The notes: generated by a model not told the origin, from the letters alone. Shown: positions 16,017 through 26,157, numbered from the stretch's first letter. The stretch: 47,886 nt of DNA from an uncultured Bacteriovoracaceae bacterium (GCA_937930825.1 CALHBL010000128.1:1-47886); one strand, 5' to 3'. Program-made: numbers and translations.

Positions 16017-18605
16017 ATGCAGCACGAGCTCATTAAGCTTAATAACAACTTACAAACCTTATTTGTCGATGCTCCTGGAAGCACAGCAGCAACAGTTCAA
16101 ATCTGGTTTCGTGCAGGCTCAGCGCTTGAAAAGAAATCCAATCAAGGCATTGCTCACTTTCTAGAGCATATGTTCTTTAAAGGCACGCCAACAAGGCCTG
16201 GAAGTGCTATTGCCCATGAGGTTGAAAGCTTCGGCGGGGAAATCAATGCCTTCACAAGCTTTGACTATACTTGTTATTATATCAATACTCCCAATAACCA
16301 CCTCAATAAAACAACTGAGATTCTCTTGGATATGGTTTCAAACCCTGAGTTTAAGCAAGAAGATCTTATTCCAGAAAGAGGTGTTGTATTCGAAGAATTT
16401 AGAAGGTCGGTTGATAACCCCAATCAATACGCCTTTCATAAACTCCAAAAGTCTTCTTTTACTGGAGGTTATGCCCACCCTATTCTTGGTACTGAAGAGA
16501 ATATCCTCGCTTTTTCTCGTGAGCAACTTAAAGACTTTAGAGAGAATTTCTATAATTTAAGTAACGCTCTCCTCGTTGTAGCAGGGGATATAAAGAATCT
16601 TGAGAAAACGAAGAAAGTCATTGAAGCCTATAAACTTCCCGAAGGGCCGCAGTCCGATTTCCCGGCCTTTAAACTTAAGAGCAAGAGCAGTGCAGACTTC
16701 CATGAGAAAGACACGCACATGGTTCAACTCTCTCTTTGCTTTCAAGCGCCTAAATTTGTGGATTCTAATGCTGCTTCAGAAGACCTGGCCATCAATTGCC
16801 TTGGTCATGGTGAGTCCTCAAAGTTATACCAATCTCTAGTCGCTGAGACTTCTCTTGCAACAAGCTGCGGCTCATCCACAATGTTTATGAATAAAGGGGG
16901 ACTTCATTATATAAAAGTCCTCTGCCCGGAAGAGAGCATAGAGAAAGTCTTCAAAAAATTAGAGAGTGTCATACTAGAGATAGCCAAAGACGGCATTAGC
17001 GAAAAAGAAATTCAAAAAATAAAGAATCAATATATCGCTTCTAAAGTTTACGATATGGAATCTATTGAGTCATACGCCTTTTCAATGGGGCATAGTTTTG
17101 CTTCTACTGGCGATATAGGCAGTGAAGATGCCTTCATTCAGAAAATTAAGTCTACAAGTGTTGAGCAAGTCAATGAGAGCTTAAGAGATATTTTTAAGCG
17201 CTCAATGCACCTTAGTCTGCAAACGCCACTTGGAAAACAAAGCCCAAAAATCAAAAGTCTTACTAAGAAATTTCAGACCGATCTTCAAAAAAAGATCGCT
17301 GCTCTTAAAGACCCTATCGCTCACAAGTATAAAGTCACTAAATCCAAAGTTGATACTCAGGTCGAGCTTCTAAGCATACGGCCCGGAGTTAAGCTCATTT
17401 ACCGTCATAACCCTATGAATCCAACCTTTGTTCTTCATGCCTATTTAAAAGGTGGAATCACTGAAGAAACTGATAAGACAAATGGCCTCTACCATTTAAT
17501 CAGCTCAACGATTAATAAAGGCTATGGGAAAATGGCCTATAAAGATTTAAAGACTGAGCTTGATAATCTCTCCGCTTCTTTATCCGCTTTTTCAGGGAAG
17601 AACGCCTATGGCCTTACAATGCATGGTCAAAGCGAACACTTTACAACCCTCGCTGATCATTTCTGCGGAACGCTTCTGCGGCCTAGTTTCAAAGGCGAGC
17701 ACCTAAAGCATGAGAAAGAAATTGCCATGCGTATTCTTAAGAATCATGAAAAAGACCCCATAAAGAATTGCTTTAGAGAAGTAGGCTCTATTCTATTTAA
17801 CGGCCACCCCTACGCAAGGTCTGTTCTTGGTAATCAGAAAACTATTAAAAGTCTAACTGGTAAGTTTATTAAAGATACTCATCAAAGCAATTTGAAGAAT
17901 AAGGAAATCTTACTTACCTACTGCGGTGATAAGAGTTTAAAGGAAGTTCTGAATCACCTTGAGCCCCTTCTCTTTAGCCAATTAAAAGCGAGAAAGGTAA
18001 AGGCCCCTAAGAAAGGTAAAGTTAGTCCAAAAAGAGGAGTAAAAACATTTATACCTTTTGATCGGGAGCAAACTCAAATTTTCACTGGTATTCCAACTCA
18101 CCCTCTAGGGCATAAAGATAATATGGCCCTCAAAATTATTACGACTCATCTCTCGGGCCAAAGCTCTGAGCTCTTCGTTGAAGTAAGGGATAAGCAGGGT
18201 CTTTGCTATACAGCGCAGCCTATTCATTTCTCCGCCCTTGAAGCTGGTTACTGGGGCATCTATATGGCCAGTGGGCATGACAAGGTTGGCCCGGCGTTAA
18301 AAGCAATTGAGAAAATTATAGAAAGTATTAAAACTAAAGGTTTAAAGAGATCTGACTTTCTAAGAGTTAAGAAAATGATTGATGGCCAAAGCCTTCTAAA
18401 TATTCAAACTAATGATGACTATGCCAATATCTACTCTGTAACGACTCTGCAAGGGCAAGACCTAGACTTCTACTACAATAGCAACTCTGCAGTAGAGGAA
18501 CTTAGCTATGAAGATTTTCTGAAAACTATTAAGAGAGTATTTGCTGGGAAGTGGTCTTCTGTGATCGTTGGTCAGTCATCACCCGAAGGATTTAAATCAA
18601 AATAA
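16017..18605 (+). CDS. M16 family zinc metallopeptidase, two M16 domains
   Basis: This 862-residue protein has two tandem M16 (pitrilysin/insulinase-type) domains. The N-terminal one is catalytic: 'GIAHFLEHMFFKGT' carries the inverted zinc motif HxxEH (His47, Glu50, His51), and 'GVVFEEFRR' supplies the downstream glutamate ligand. The second half ('SIRPGVKLIYRHNPMNPTFVLHAYLKGG' region, about 445-700, and a later M16 C-like lobe) lacks the motif, as expected for the non-catalytic half of the clamshell. No signal peptide is visible, so it probably acts in the cytoplasm on short peptides, for example degraded signal or prey-derived peptides; substrate is unknown. AGAGGA precedes the ATG. It stands alone on the plus strand with its own terminator. 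Confidence 0.93.
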   Translation: MQHELIKLNNNLQTLFVDAPGSTAATVQIWFRAGSALEKKSNQGIAHFLEHMFFKGTPTRPGSAIAHEVESFGGEINAFTSFDYTCYYINTPNNHLNKTTEILLDMVSNPEFKQEDLIPERGVVFEEFRRSVDNPNQYAFHKLQKSSFTGGYAHPILGTEENILAFSREQLKDFRENFYNLSNALLVVAGDIKNLEKTKKVIEAYKLPEGPQSDFPAFKLKSKSSADFHEKDTHMVQLSLCFQAPKFVDSNAASEDLAINCLGHGESSKLYQSLVAETSLATSCGSSTMFMNKGGLHYIKVLCPEESIEKVFKKLESVILEIAKDGISEKEIQKIKNQYIASKVYDMESIESYAFSMGHSFASTGDIGSEDAFIQKIKSTSVEQVNESLRDIFKRSMHLSLQTPLGKQSPKIKSLTKKFQTDLQKKIAALKDPIAHKYKVTKSKVDTQVELLSIRPGVKLIYRHNPMNPTFVLHAYLKGGITEETDKTNGLYHLISSTINKGYGKMAYKDLKTELDNLSASLSAFSGKNAYGLTMHGQSEHFTTLADHFCGTLLRPSFKGEHLKHEKEIAMRILKNHEKDPIKNCFREVGSILFNGHPYARSVLGNQKTIKSLTGKFIKDTHQSNLKNKEILLTYCGDKSLKEVLNHLEPLLFSQLKARKVKAPKKGKVSPKRGVKTFIPFDREQTQIFTGIPTHPLGHKDNMALKIITTHLSGQSSELFVEVRDKQGLCYTAQPIHFSALEAGYWGIYMASGHDKVGPALKAIEKIIESIKTKGLKRSDFLRVKKMIDGQSLLNIQTNDDYANIYSVTTLQGQDLDFYYNSNSAVEELSYEDFLKTIKRVFAGKWSSVIVGQSSPEGFKSK

Positions 18606-18611
18606 ATGTTT

Positions 18612-18641
18612 GAGCATTGGAGACCTCTTCAATGCTCTTTT
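18612..18641 (+). terminator. Intrinsic terminator after the M16 peptidase gene
   Basis: GAGCATTG (18612-18619) pairs with CAATGCTC (18630-18637), with further pairing in the loop, followed by TTTTAT. It begins six bases after the stop codon. The symmetric stem may also slow transcription arriving from the minus strand. Confidence 0.75.
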
Positions 18642-18704
18642 ATAGTCTTTAAGCTTTAAATGTCCATTACGCACTCAAGTGGTTGAAACACTAGCTTCTT
18701 AAAC

Positions 18705-19880
18705 CTATTTTTCAGTAGCTTCCCCAGGGTATGTTATCGCATCGCTATCGATTCTTTTAACTGCTTCTTGAATTGCAGGAAGCTCATTAATTCTTCTTGG
18801 AGAACTATCACTTACTTGGCTACAAACACTTGCTGTATTACAGGCCTCGACAAGAATTTTTTGCCCTTGCTTTCTCATTAGGTCGCCAAGAATACTTTCA
18901 TTTATCATTTGCTCGATTGTATACTTTGCCAGCCTTACATTACCTTCATCAATTCCAAGTTCTTTTGCTAAATTCCCAGATTGCATAGACATTAAAGCTG
19001 AAAGCTCTTTCACATCTCTAAGCCTATCTTTTAATTTTACGATCTCTTCAGAGAACCCCTTTCCATCTTCTGCGATTTTAATTTTTTGCATATAGTTTTT
19101 TAAGGATTCAGCTGATTGAGCTTTAGTTACTGGTTTCTTCATCGGCTTGACTGCTCGTTGTGCTTTTTCCAAACTAGTCCCTATTCTTTCATGCTCTTCT
19201 TCTAATAATTTCATTTGAGCATCTAGTTCTTCCATTCCATCTTCAAAAGATCCACCCGCTACATCTTTTTTAAATTCTGTTATCTTACCTATCGTATAAT
19301 TCAAGTCACCTTTACTCTTAATAAGCTGGTCCCTAGTCTGGTTTTCTCTAGCCGCACTTGTAGTTGCATTATCTATGTCACTATCCAGCTGAGCCTTTTG
19401 TTTTACTCGCTTTTTAAATTCTACTTGTTGTACTTTTAATGCTTCTTCTCTACGGAGAAGTCTTTTCTTCTGTGCAGCAATTTGCTCTTTAGTCTTGGCT
19501 AGTGCAGTTTTGGCAGCTTGAGGTACAGGGTTGTGATTCTCAGTCATCGGTTTAAATTTATGTTGGTATTTGTCAGCAAATGCCTTCTTCCTCTGAGCAT
19601 TCTCCCTGGCCAACCTGTTTTTGAATTTAAGACTTGCGAATGGTCCATTCCAAGGAAACTTATGAACATAGGGAGTTCGATCACAAATATTCTTATTCTC
19701 CGCACCACAAGGAAATTCAACCTCCGTTTTACCAGGCACTGACATAAAATCCTCATATGTCATATTTCCTAAAGCGCTTATCATTTTTTCATGATCTTCA
19801 GTAGAAACTTTTCCATTAGCAATATAGGCATATGCTGATGTTATTTGAATGAGAAAGACCGTAAAAATTATTTTATACAC
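18705..19880 (-). CDS. Secreted coiled-coil protein of unknown function
   Basis: The product (about 391 residues) begins with a signal peptide (YKIIFTVFLIQITSAYA, predicted cleavage before YIANG). Residues about 35-70 contain two cysteines ('FPCGAENKNICDRTPY'), and about 120-310 form a long charged coiled coil. Two more cysteines appear late ('VEACNTASVCSQVSD'). I recognise no family. I place the start at the GTG at 19880, because GAGGA (19889-19893) lies eight bases upstream; the ATG at 19889 overlaps that site and has none of its own. It is probably periplasmic or exported. It follows the adenylate cyclase on the same strand after 131 bases, so a separate promoter is likely. Confidence 0.7.
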   Translation of the reverse strand: MYKIIFTVFLIQITSAYAYIANGKVSTEDHEKMISALGNMTYEDFMSVPGKTEVEFPCGAENKNICDRTPYVHKFPWNGPFASLKFKNRLARENAQRKKAFADKYQHKFKPMTENHNPVPQAAKTALAKTKEQIAAQKKRLLRREEALKVQQVEFKKRVKQKAQLDSDIDNATTSAARENQTRDQLIKSKGDLNYTIGKITEFKKDVAGGSFEDGMEELDAQMKLLEEEHERIGTSLEKAQRAVKPMKKPVTKAQSAESLKNYMQKIKIAEDGKGFSEEIVKLKDRLRDVKELSALMSMQSGNLAKELGIDEGNVRLAKYTIEQMINESILGDLMRKQGQKILVEACNTASVCSQVSDSSPRRINELPAIQEAVKRIDSDAITYPGEATEK

Positions 19881-20011
19881 TAAAAACATCCTCGATAGTT
19901 TGTAGAAGTTACTTATAAAGTATCCTTGTTTTAAAAAATAATTTCAAATTCTTATTAGAACGGAAACATATGCCGCAGTAGAGCCATTATAGATAGGCTT
20001 AGAGCAGTTTT

Positions 20012-21223
20012 CTAGCTTATTAAGATGTAAGTTTGCATTAGGCCCTTACCTTTAATCTCTATCTTATCTCTTTTTTCAAAGTGAAAATCTTCTTTAAGAA
20101 GTTCATAGGTAGATTCCGACACTTGGATTTTTCCGACTAGACCTTGGGATTCCATTCTTGAAGCAACATTTACAGCATCCCCCCAAAGATCATAAATAAA
20201 TTTCTTCTTTCCTATTACTCCTGCCACCACCGGCCCAGAGTTGATTCCGGCCCTAAATTTTAAATTATTACCGGTCTCAAGGTTAAATTTTTCTAATGTA
20301 GGTTTTAGCTCAAGGGCAAAGTTCACCATTCTCTTAGCATCATCCTCTTTATAATCAGGTACCCCAGCGGCAACCATATAGGAATCTCCAATTGTTTTAA
20401 TTTTTTCCAGATCATACTTTGATGACAAATCGTCGAATGAAGAAAAGAGTCTATTCAATAAAGTCACCACTTCTTCAGGCTTCTTAGTTGAAGCCATTTC
20501 TGTAAACCCGACCATGTCCAAGAATAAAACGGTTACTAAACTATATCCATCTGCAATAGTCTGATTTTCACTTCTTAATCTCTTCGCAATTGAGATAGGT
20601 AGAATATTATGGAGTAAATCTTCGGATCTCTGCATAAGTACTTCAAGATGGTTCTCTGCAAAGTCTACAGTAGCATTAAAAAAGTATGACACAATAATCA
20701 CTAAGGACAATGAGCAAATAATATTACTATATCTAAATATAGATACGGCAATGGGAGGAATCGAATAAAATGAAGCTCCCCCCTTAAAGTTAATTTCTAA
20801 CAAGAGAAAAGTGGCCATACACATAAGAGCGAGAGGAAACTTTATGATTGGCTTGGGTTTTGCTGCAAAGAAAGGAAGCATAATAGCGGCAATAATAAAA
20901 TACTGAAAGCCTGTATCCCAGCCCAAGTAATAAACGGCGGCCACTTGGTACAGGACAACTTCTATCAAAGCAATAGATGTTGCTAATAGATACTTCTCCT
21001 TTCTATTTATTTGAATAAGAATAAGAAAGGCAAAGACACTCAAAATATTTACTAATGCTAAATTCGTTGCCTTTAAAAAAAAGAAGAGTGGAACCCAGAC
21101 CAGATGAATGGCAAGTGCAAAGTGATAAGCAAGCTTACCCACAATAAAGTAGCGCTTTTCTTTTATATTTATCTCTAAAGTTTTCTTACTTAATCGATCA
21201 ATAATCGTTTCTACTTGGGCCAC
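20012..21223 (-). CDS. Membrane-bound class III adenylate cyclase
   Basis: The 403-residue protein has an N-terminal block of about six hydrophobic helices (about 27-190), a signalling helix 'DLLHNILPISIAKRL' and a class III cyclase domain. Catalytic residues visible are the metal ligands Asp236 ('FLDMVGFT') and Asp280 ('TIGDSY'), the adenine-selecting Lys276 and Asp345 ('YDLWGD'), and Asn352 and Arg356 ('NVASRM'). These fit synthesis of cAMP from ATP rather than cGMP. The start is a GTG; an in-frame stop lies directly before it. Its own ribosome site is poor (AAGG 11 bases away), but a 14-codon mini-ORF with a strong site overlaps it, suggesting coupled translation. Confidence 0.93.
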   Translation of the reverse strand: MAQVETIIDRLSKKTLEINIKEKRYFIVGKLAYHFALAIHLVWVPLFFFLKATNLALVNILSVFAFLILIQINRKEKYLLATSIALIEVVLYQVAAVYYLGWDTGFQYFIIAAIMLPFFAAKPKPIIKFPLALMCMATFLLLEINFKGGASFYSIPPIAVSIFRYSNIICSLSLVIIVSYFFNATVDFAENHLEVLMQRSEDLLHNILPISIAKRLRSENQTIADGYSLVTVLFLDMVGFTEMASTKKPEEVVTLLNRLFSSFDDLSSKYDLEKIKTIGDSYMVAAGVPDYKEDDAKRMVNFALELKPTLEKFNLETGNNLKFRAGINSGPVVAGVIGKKKFIYDLWGDAVNVASRMESQGLVGKIQVSESTYELLKEDFHFEKRDKIEIKGKGLMQTYILIS

Positions 21224-21255
21224 CTATTCACCAACCTTCTAGCTATAAGAACCAT
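21211..21255 (-). CDS. Possible 14-residue leader ORF overlapping the cyclase start
   Basis: An ATG at 21253-21255 with GGAGGG five bases upstream (21261-21266) opens a frame MVLIARRLVNRWPK that stops at 21211-21213, 13 bases inside the cyclase gene and in a different frame. The strong ribosome site compared with the weak one of the cyclase suggests that ribosomes load here and re-initiate on the cyclase GTG. The peptide itself may have no function. Confidence 0.45.
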   Translation of the reverse strand: MVLIARRLVNRWPK

Positions 21256-21391
21256 AATTACCCTCCAAAGATAGAGAAGAAATTGCAACTAAAATTCTAA
21301 TGATATCAAGACAGTTATGATTATACCTGCCTATAGATAGAACGCTATTACTCAATTTAATTTATAGGATCAAATCTATTCATAAGAAGAG

Positions 21392-21964
21392 TTAACCAAT
21401 GAGCTTCTTAGAGACAAAGAGATAAACAGACTCTGAATCCCAGTCACGATTGAATGTTTTTTCGGAAACGAGATTCATAACTGTAGTGATCTTATCGAAG
21501 TTCGATGAAACTCCATCGAAGAAGCTTGGAATATCGTAGGCAATGGGCACTACTGAATTAAGCTGCCGATAAGCAATTTGCCCTACTTCTTGATAGTACT
21601 TAGTATCTATAATTTTCTTCTTAAGAGAATCTGAAAAGAAGCCACAAACAATCAATGCTGTGTCCCCTATATCCTTCAGCTGACGCGTCCTCTCCTTTGT
21701 TGAAAGGTTTGAAGATTCAAGAAGCTTTACACCTAAAACCTTCTCTCTGACTTTGCCTTCACTCGTTTCAAAGAGTTCTCCTGAAGAACCAAACTTATCC
21801 ATAACTAAGCTGGAGTAGTAAATGGCTTCATTGGAAAGAGGGCATGTCGCCTTCTTATTAAATTCCATTAATTGAGAGTAGAAAAAAGATTGTAGTGATG
21901 ACTCTAAAGATACTGAGCCTTCCTCTTTCTTAGGCTTAAACACCCAAATACCTCCAAGTTTCAA
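21392..21964 (-). CDS. Conserved-looking protein of unknown function
   Basis: This 190-residue protein has no signal peptide, membrane helix or motif that I recognise. It is rich in helices, with a segment 'STKERTRQLKDIGDTALIVCGFFSDSLKKK' (about 105-134; quoted in part elsewhere only by position) and a conserved-looking 'YYQEVGQIAYRQL' around 141-153. It is transcribed divergently from the methylmalonyl-CoA mutase operon, 161 bases apart, and away from the adenylate cyclase gene by a 168-base gap. Its codon use matches its neighbours. Function unknown; divergence from the mutase operon is the only contextual hint. Confidence 0.7.
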   Translation of the reverse strand: MKLGGIWVFKPKKEEGSVSLESSLQSFFYSQLMEFNKKATCPLSNEAIYYSSLVMDKFGSSGELFETSEGKVREKVLGVKLLESSNLSTKERTRQLKDIGDTALIVCGFFSDSLKKKIIDTKYYQEVGQIAYRQLNSVVPIAYDIPSFFDGVSSNFDKITTVMNLVSEKTFNRDWDSESVYLFVSKKLIG

Positions 21965-22125
21965 CTAGTTCACTCCACTATTTTAACAGAATAAAGGCAG
22001 TGCACAAAAACAAGGTAATTAATGCCCCAATACACTCTTCATAATGCCTAGTTTTTGAGCTTTCCAAGCACTTTTGATACGTTAGCCTCCTATTCAAATA
22101 AAAATCATCAAGAGAGGAAACTAAA

Positions 22126-24261
22126 GTGAATAAAGAGAATAAAGAAGCGTGGTCCCAACTCCTCACTAAAGAAAGTAAGGGCAAGAGTATCTCTGACTTA
22201 ACAAAGATGAGCCCTGAAGGCATTCCCATTCGCCCTCTCTATACACAAGAAGATCTTGAAAATAATAAGCAAACTAATACAATGCCAGGAATTGATCCTT
22301 TCATTAGAGGACCAAGAGCTACGATGTATGCAGGAAGGCCGTGGACTATTCGCCAATATGCAGGTTTCTCTACGGCGCAAGAGTCTAATAATTTCTATCG
22401 CAAGGCCTTAAGTTCCGGCGGCCAAGGTGTCTCAGTCGCCTTTGATTTGGCAACCCACCGAGGTTACGACTCTGACCACCCTAGAGTTTTAGGGGATGTT
22501 GGAAAAGCAGGCGTTGCGATTGATAGTGTTGAAGATATGAAGATTCTATTTGATGGTATTCCGTTAGATAAAGTTTCTGTTTCTATGACTATGAACGGTG
22601 CTGTTCTTCCTATACTTGCCAGTTATATAGTTGCAGCTGAAGAGCAAGGAGTGAGTCCTGAAAAGCTAACTGGAACAATTCAAAATGATATTCTTAAAGA
22701 ATTTATGGTTAGAAATACTTATATCTATCCGCCAACTCCTTCTATGAAAATTATCTCTGATATCTTTGCTTACACTTCAAAGAATATGCCTAAGTATAAT
22801 AGCATCTCTATTTCTGGCTACCATATGCAAGAAGCTGGAGCAGACGCTGCACTTGAATTGGCGTATACACTGGCCGACGGAAAAGAGTATATAGAAACTG
22901 CTCTTGAGTCCGGCCTAGAAATTGATCAGTTTGCTCCCAGACTTTCATTCTTCTTTGGCATTGGAATGAACTTCTATATGGAAATTGCCAAGCTTAGAGC
23001 TGCGCGCCTTCTATGGTCTGAAATCGTGAGTAAGCATAACCCGAAGAATACGAAATCCCTTATGCTAAGAACCCATTGCCAGACTTCAGGTTGGAGCTTA
23101 ACTGAGCAAGATCCCTACAATAATATTGTACGAACAACTATTGAGGCCATGGCAGCAGTCTTTGGCGGAACTCAATCACTCCATACCAATAGCTTTGATG
23201 AGGCCATTGCCCTTCCTACTGAATTCTCTTCTCGAATTGCCCGTAACACGCAGATCATCCTTCAAGAAGAAACTGGTATTACTAATGTGGTCGACCCATG
23301 GGGTGGATCTTATATGATGGAAACGCTTACTCAAGAAATTGCTGAACGAGCAAGAGAAATCATGAGTGAAGTTCAAGAGCTTGGCGGGATGGCAAAGGCA
23401 ATTGAAAAAGGTGTACCTAAACTTAATATTGAAAAGTCAGCGGCCTTAAAGCAGTCACGAATTGATAGAGGTGAGGACGTTATTGTTGGAGTTAATAAGT
23501 ATAAGACTGATGCTCAAGATGAAGTTGAAATTTTAGAGATTGATAATGTTAAAGTTAGAAAGGAACAAATTGAAAGACTCCAAACACTAAAGACCGAGCG
23601 AGATAACAAGGCCGTTGAAAAGTCCCTCAAAGACTTAGAGGACTATTCTAATGGCGGCGCGGGAAATATTCTGGATCTTGCAGTTAAAGCTACAAGACTT
23701 AGGGCAACCGTAGGCGAGATTACAAGTGCTTTAGAAAAATCATGGGGCCGCTTTAAAGACCAGTCGAGAACAGTAAGTGGTATCTATGGCCAAGCTTTTG
23801 AAAAGGATGAGAACTGGATGGAAATTAAAACTATTATTGACTCCTTTGAAAAGGCCCAAGGAAGAAGACCTCGTATGCTCGTCGCTAAAATGGGACAAGA
23901 CGGACATGATCGTGGAGCTAAAGTTATCGCCACTGCCTTTGCTGATGTTGGCTTTGATATTGACCTTGCCCCTCTCTTCTCAACTCCCGCCGAAGTTGCA
24001 AGACAAGCTGTAGATAATGATGTGCATGTTGTAGGTGTCAGCTCTCAAGCTGCTGGCCATAAAACATTAGTTCCAGCACTTATTACTGAGCTAGTGAAAC
24101 TGGAGGCCAAGGAAATAATCGTTGTGGTTGGTGGCGTTATTCCAAAGCAAGACTATGAATACCTAAATAGTATCGGTGTTAAAGGTATCTTTGGTCCAGG
24201 GACTCCTATTCCTGAATCTGCTCGTGCAGTGATTGATGCCATCAACGAGGCTGTTAAGTAA
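22126..24261 (+). CDS. scpA: Methylmalonyl-CoA mutase, single-chain B12 enzyme
   Basis: The 711-residue protein carries both the substrate barrel and the C-terminal cobalamin domain. The barrel shows '[18 protein letters not shown]' and '[17 protein letters not shown]', typical of the methylmalonyl-CoA mutase catalytic chain; the B12 domain has '[15 protein letters not shown]' at about 588-602, with the histidine that ligates cobalt. It interconverts methylmalonyl-CoA and succinyl-CoA in the cytoplasm. The start is a GTG with GAGG eight bases upstream. Its stop overlaps the MeaB start by one base (TAATG), so the two are coupled. The small chain found in some bacteria is absent. Confidence 0.96.
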   Translation: MNKENKEAWSQLLTKESKGKSISDLTKMSPEGIPIRPLYTQEDLENNKQTNTMPGIDPFIRGPRATMYAGRPWTIRQYAGFSTAQESNNFYRKALSSGGQGVSVAFDLATHRGYDSDHPRVLGDVGKAGVAIDSVEDMKILFDGIPLDKVSVSMTMNGAVLPILASYIVAAEEQGVSPEKLTGTIQNDILKEFMVRNTYIYPPTPSMKIISDIFAYTSKNMPKYNSISISGYHMQEAGADAALELAYTLADGKEYIETALESGLEIDQFAPRLSFFFGIGMNFYMEIAKLRAARLLWSEIVSKHNPKNTKSLMLRTHCQTSGWSLTEQDPYNNIVRTTIEAMAAVFGGTQSLHTNSFDEAIALPTEFSSRIARNTQIILQEETGITNVVDPWGGSYMMETLTQEIAERAREIMSEVQELGGMAKAIEKGVPKLNIEKSAALKQSRIDRGEDVIVGVNKYKTDAQDEVEILEIDNVKVRKEQIERLQTLKTERDNKAVEKSLKDLEDYSNGGAGNILDLAVKATRLRATVGEITSALEKSWGRFKDQSRTVSGIYGQAFEKDENWMEIKTIIDSFEKAQGRRPRMLVAKMGQDGHDRGAKVIATAFADVGFDIDLAPLFSTPAEVARQAVDNDVHVVGVSSQAAGHKTLVPALITELVKLEAKEIIVVVGGVIPKQDYEYLNSIGVKGIFGPGTPIPESARAVIDAINEAVK

Positions 24262-25262
24262 TGACTAAAGAGTCTGAATCAATTGAGATGGCAAAGCTCT
24301 TACTCACTGGTAATCGCAGGGCCTTAGCAAAGGCGATTACTCTTGTTGAATCTACAAAGCAACAAGATAGAGCGCTCTCCTCAGAGTTACTTCGAGAGGC
24401 ACTTCCAAAGTCAGGAAAGAGTCTTAGAATTGGTATCTCGGGAGTTCCGGGTGTCGGTAAATCAAGCTTTATAGAAATTTTTGGCCTGGAGCTCATAAAA
24501 AGAGGTCATAAAGTTGCTGTCCTAGCAGTTGATCCTAGCTCACCAGTATCTGGAGGGAGCATTCTCGGTGATAAAACGAGAATGGAGGAACTCTCTCAAC
24601 ATGAAAATTCTTTCATAAGGCCAAGTCCAACGTCAGGAAGTCTTGGAGGAGTGGCCGCTCAAACCCGCGAGGCCATCTTTCTGTGCGAAGCAAATGGCTT
24701 CGATATCATTCTCATCGAAACAGTAGGTGTAGGACAATCAGAATTTGAAGTCTCTTCAATGGTTGATCTGTTCATGGTTCTTATGGTGCCAGCTGCAGGA
24801 GATGAACTTCAAGGCATTAAAAAAGGAATTATAGAACTCTCAGATCTTCTCATTTTCAATAAGGCAGATGGAGACCTCCTTACCATGGCCGAAAATTCTA
24901 AGAATCAATATACTGGCGCGCTTAGTATCGTTAAAAAGAATAGCTTCTGGAGCCCTATCGCTTTGACCTGCAGCTGCCTTAATAAAACAGGCTTTGAAGA
25001 AATTATTGAACAGGTATTCAAATTCCAAAGTAAAGCAAAAACAGAGCATGTCTTTGAAAGTAAGAGGCAAACCCAAAAGAAAGCTTGGCTCAAAAGCTAC
25101 TTTTATAAAGATATTCACCGCTATGTTCAGTCACAAGATAAGTTAAATAGCCTCTACAGTGAACTTGAGGCGCAAGTTTTCAATGGCCTTATTTCAACAG
25201 AACACGCCAGTAAGGAGCTTATCAAAAGACTTTTTAAGGACGGGCCAAATGAACAACTCTAA
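24261..25262 (+). CDS. meaB: Methylmalonyl-CoA mutase-associated GTPase MeaB
   Basis: This 333-residue G3E-type P-loop GTPase protects and reloads the B12 mutase. It has the Walker A 'GVPGVGKSSF', the switch region 'VDPSSPVSGGSILGDKTRM', the 'ILIETVGVGQSE' segment with its Glu-Thr, and 'LLIFNKADG' as the NKxD base-specificity motif. The C-terminal helical part fits the family dimerisation arm. Its start overlaps the mutase stop, and its end overlaps the agmatinase gene by 14 bases. This adjacency supports the mutase partner assignment rather than an arginine-transport ATPase (the old 'ArgK' label). Confidence 0.95.
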   Translation: MTKESESIEMAKLLLTGNRRALAKAITLVESTKQQDRALSSELLREALPKSGKSLRIGISGVPGVGKSSFIEIFGLELIKRGHKVAVLAVDPSSPVSGGSILGDKTRMEELSQHENSFIRPSPTSGSLGGVAAQTREAIFLCEANGFDIILIETVGVGQSEFEVSSMVDLFMVLMVPAAGDELQGIKKGIIELSDLLIFNKADGDLLTMAENSKNQYTGALSIVKKNSFWSPIALTCSCLNKTGFEEIIEQVFKFQSKAKTEHVFESKRQTQKKAWLKSYFYKDIHRYVQSQDKLNSLYSELEAQVFNGLISTEHASKELIKRLFKDGPNEQL

Positions 25263-26157
25263 ACTGACAGCGCCCAAAGATGGAGTTTATGAATTCTTCA
25301 AGCAAGGGCACCAGATAGAAGAAAACTCACTCCACTTAATAGGTTTTGAGTTTGATGGCACTGCTTGCTTTAGAAAAGGCGCTAGACTTGGTCCAGACTC
25401 AATTAGAAGTAATAGCCCGGGAATAGAGTCTTATAGCCCTTACCTGGATTTAGACCTTGAAGACTATTCTAACTTAATTGACCTAGGCAATCTTCCCGTA
25501 GGTCATACTGAAGACCAAACAGCTAATTGGAGAATAGGTACTGATGCATTCTTTAAACTTACAGAGAAATCTAATCTGAATAAGGATAGAGCAAAGATAC
25601 TAACTCTTGGTGGAGAGCACTCTATCTCCTACGCTCCCATCAAGAAATACCTCGAGACCTTTGATGACTTGGTTCTTATTCATCTCGATGCTCATGCCGA
25701 TTTAAGAGATAGTTATGAAGGGCATCACTATAGCCACGCTAGCATAATAAGACGCGTTCTAGATCACTGGGGAGACAACCACCATCTTATCCAATATGGA
25801 ATTCGCTCAGGAACTAAAGAAGAGTATAAGTGGATGGAACAGGAAGGAACAATTAGAAAGAGCTTAGATAATTTCTTAGATAGTATCAAAGAAATAGATC
25901 CAATGCGGCCTCTCTACCTTACTTTGGACTTAGACTACTTTGATCCCGCTTACCTTCCTGGTACTGGAACTCCCGAAGCAGGAGGAGAGACCTTCCACTC
26001 TTTTATCAGGCTCTGTAAAATTTTGAAGAGTAAGAATTTTGTTGGCGCTGATGTTGTTGAGCTAGCGCCAGAGATTGACTCCACAGGAAATAGTAGTGTC
26101 TTCGCTACTAAAGTTGTAAGAGAATTAATCCTCCTCTTAGGAAGGGATAACAAATGA
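25249..26157 (+). CDS. speB: Agmatinase (ureohydrolase family)
   Basis: The protein (302 residues from this start) is a binuclear manganese ureohydrolase: 'LGGEHSISYA' and 'LIHLDAHADLRDSY' give the first metal ligands, and 'LDLDYFDPAYLPGTGTPEAGG' (here 21 residues, ligands Asp at the first, third and eighth positions) the second set. Agmatinase converts agmatine to putrescine and urea. The choice over arginase rests on the next gene, arginine decarboxylase, which makes agmatine. I start at 25249, with AAGGA nine bases upstream; the frame is open 90 bases further back inside meaB but without a suitable site. It ends by overlapping speA (ATGA). Confidence 0.9.
   Translation: MNNSKLTAPKDGVYEFFKQGHQIEENSLHLIGFEFDGTACFRKGARLGPDSIRSNSPGIESYSPYLDLDLEDYSNLIDLGNLPVGHTEDQTANWRIGTDAFFKLTEKSNLNKDRAKILTLGGEHSISYAPIKKYLETFDDLVLIHLDAHADLRDSYEGHHYSHASIIRRVLDHWGDNHHLIQYGIRSGTKEEYKWMEQEGTIRKSLDNFLDSIKEIDPMRPLYLTLDLDYFDPAYLPGTGTPEAGGETFHSFIRLCKILKSKNFVGADVVELAPEIDSTGNSSVFATKVVRELILLLGRDNK

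Noticed and set aside
21978-22229. 83-residue minus-strand frame upstream of the unknown 190-residue gene
   Set aside because: It overlaps the start of the mutase gene by about 100 bases, where the mutase N-terminus matches its family, and it has no ribosome site.
24261-25262. Annotation of the GTPase as an arginine transport ATPase (ArgK)
   Set aside because: The neighbour is methylmalonyl-CoA mutase, and the sequence has MeaB features.
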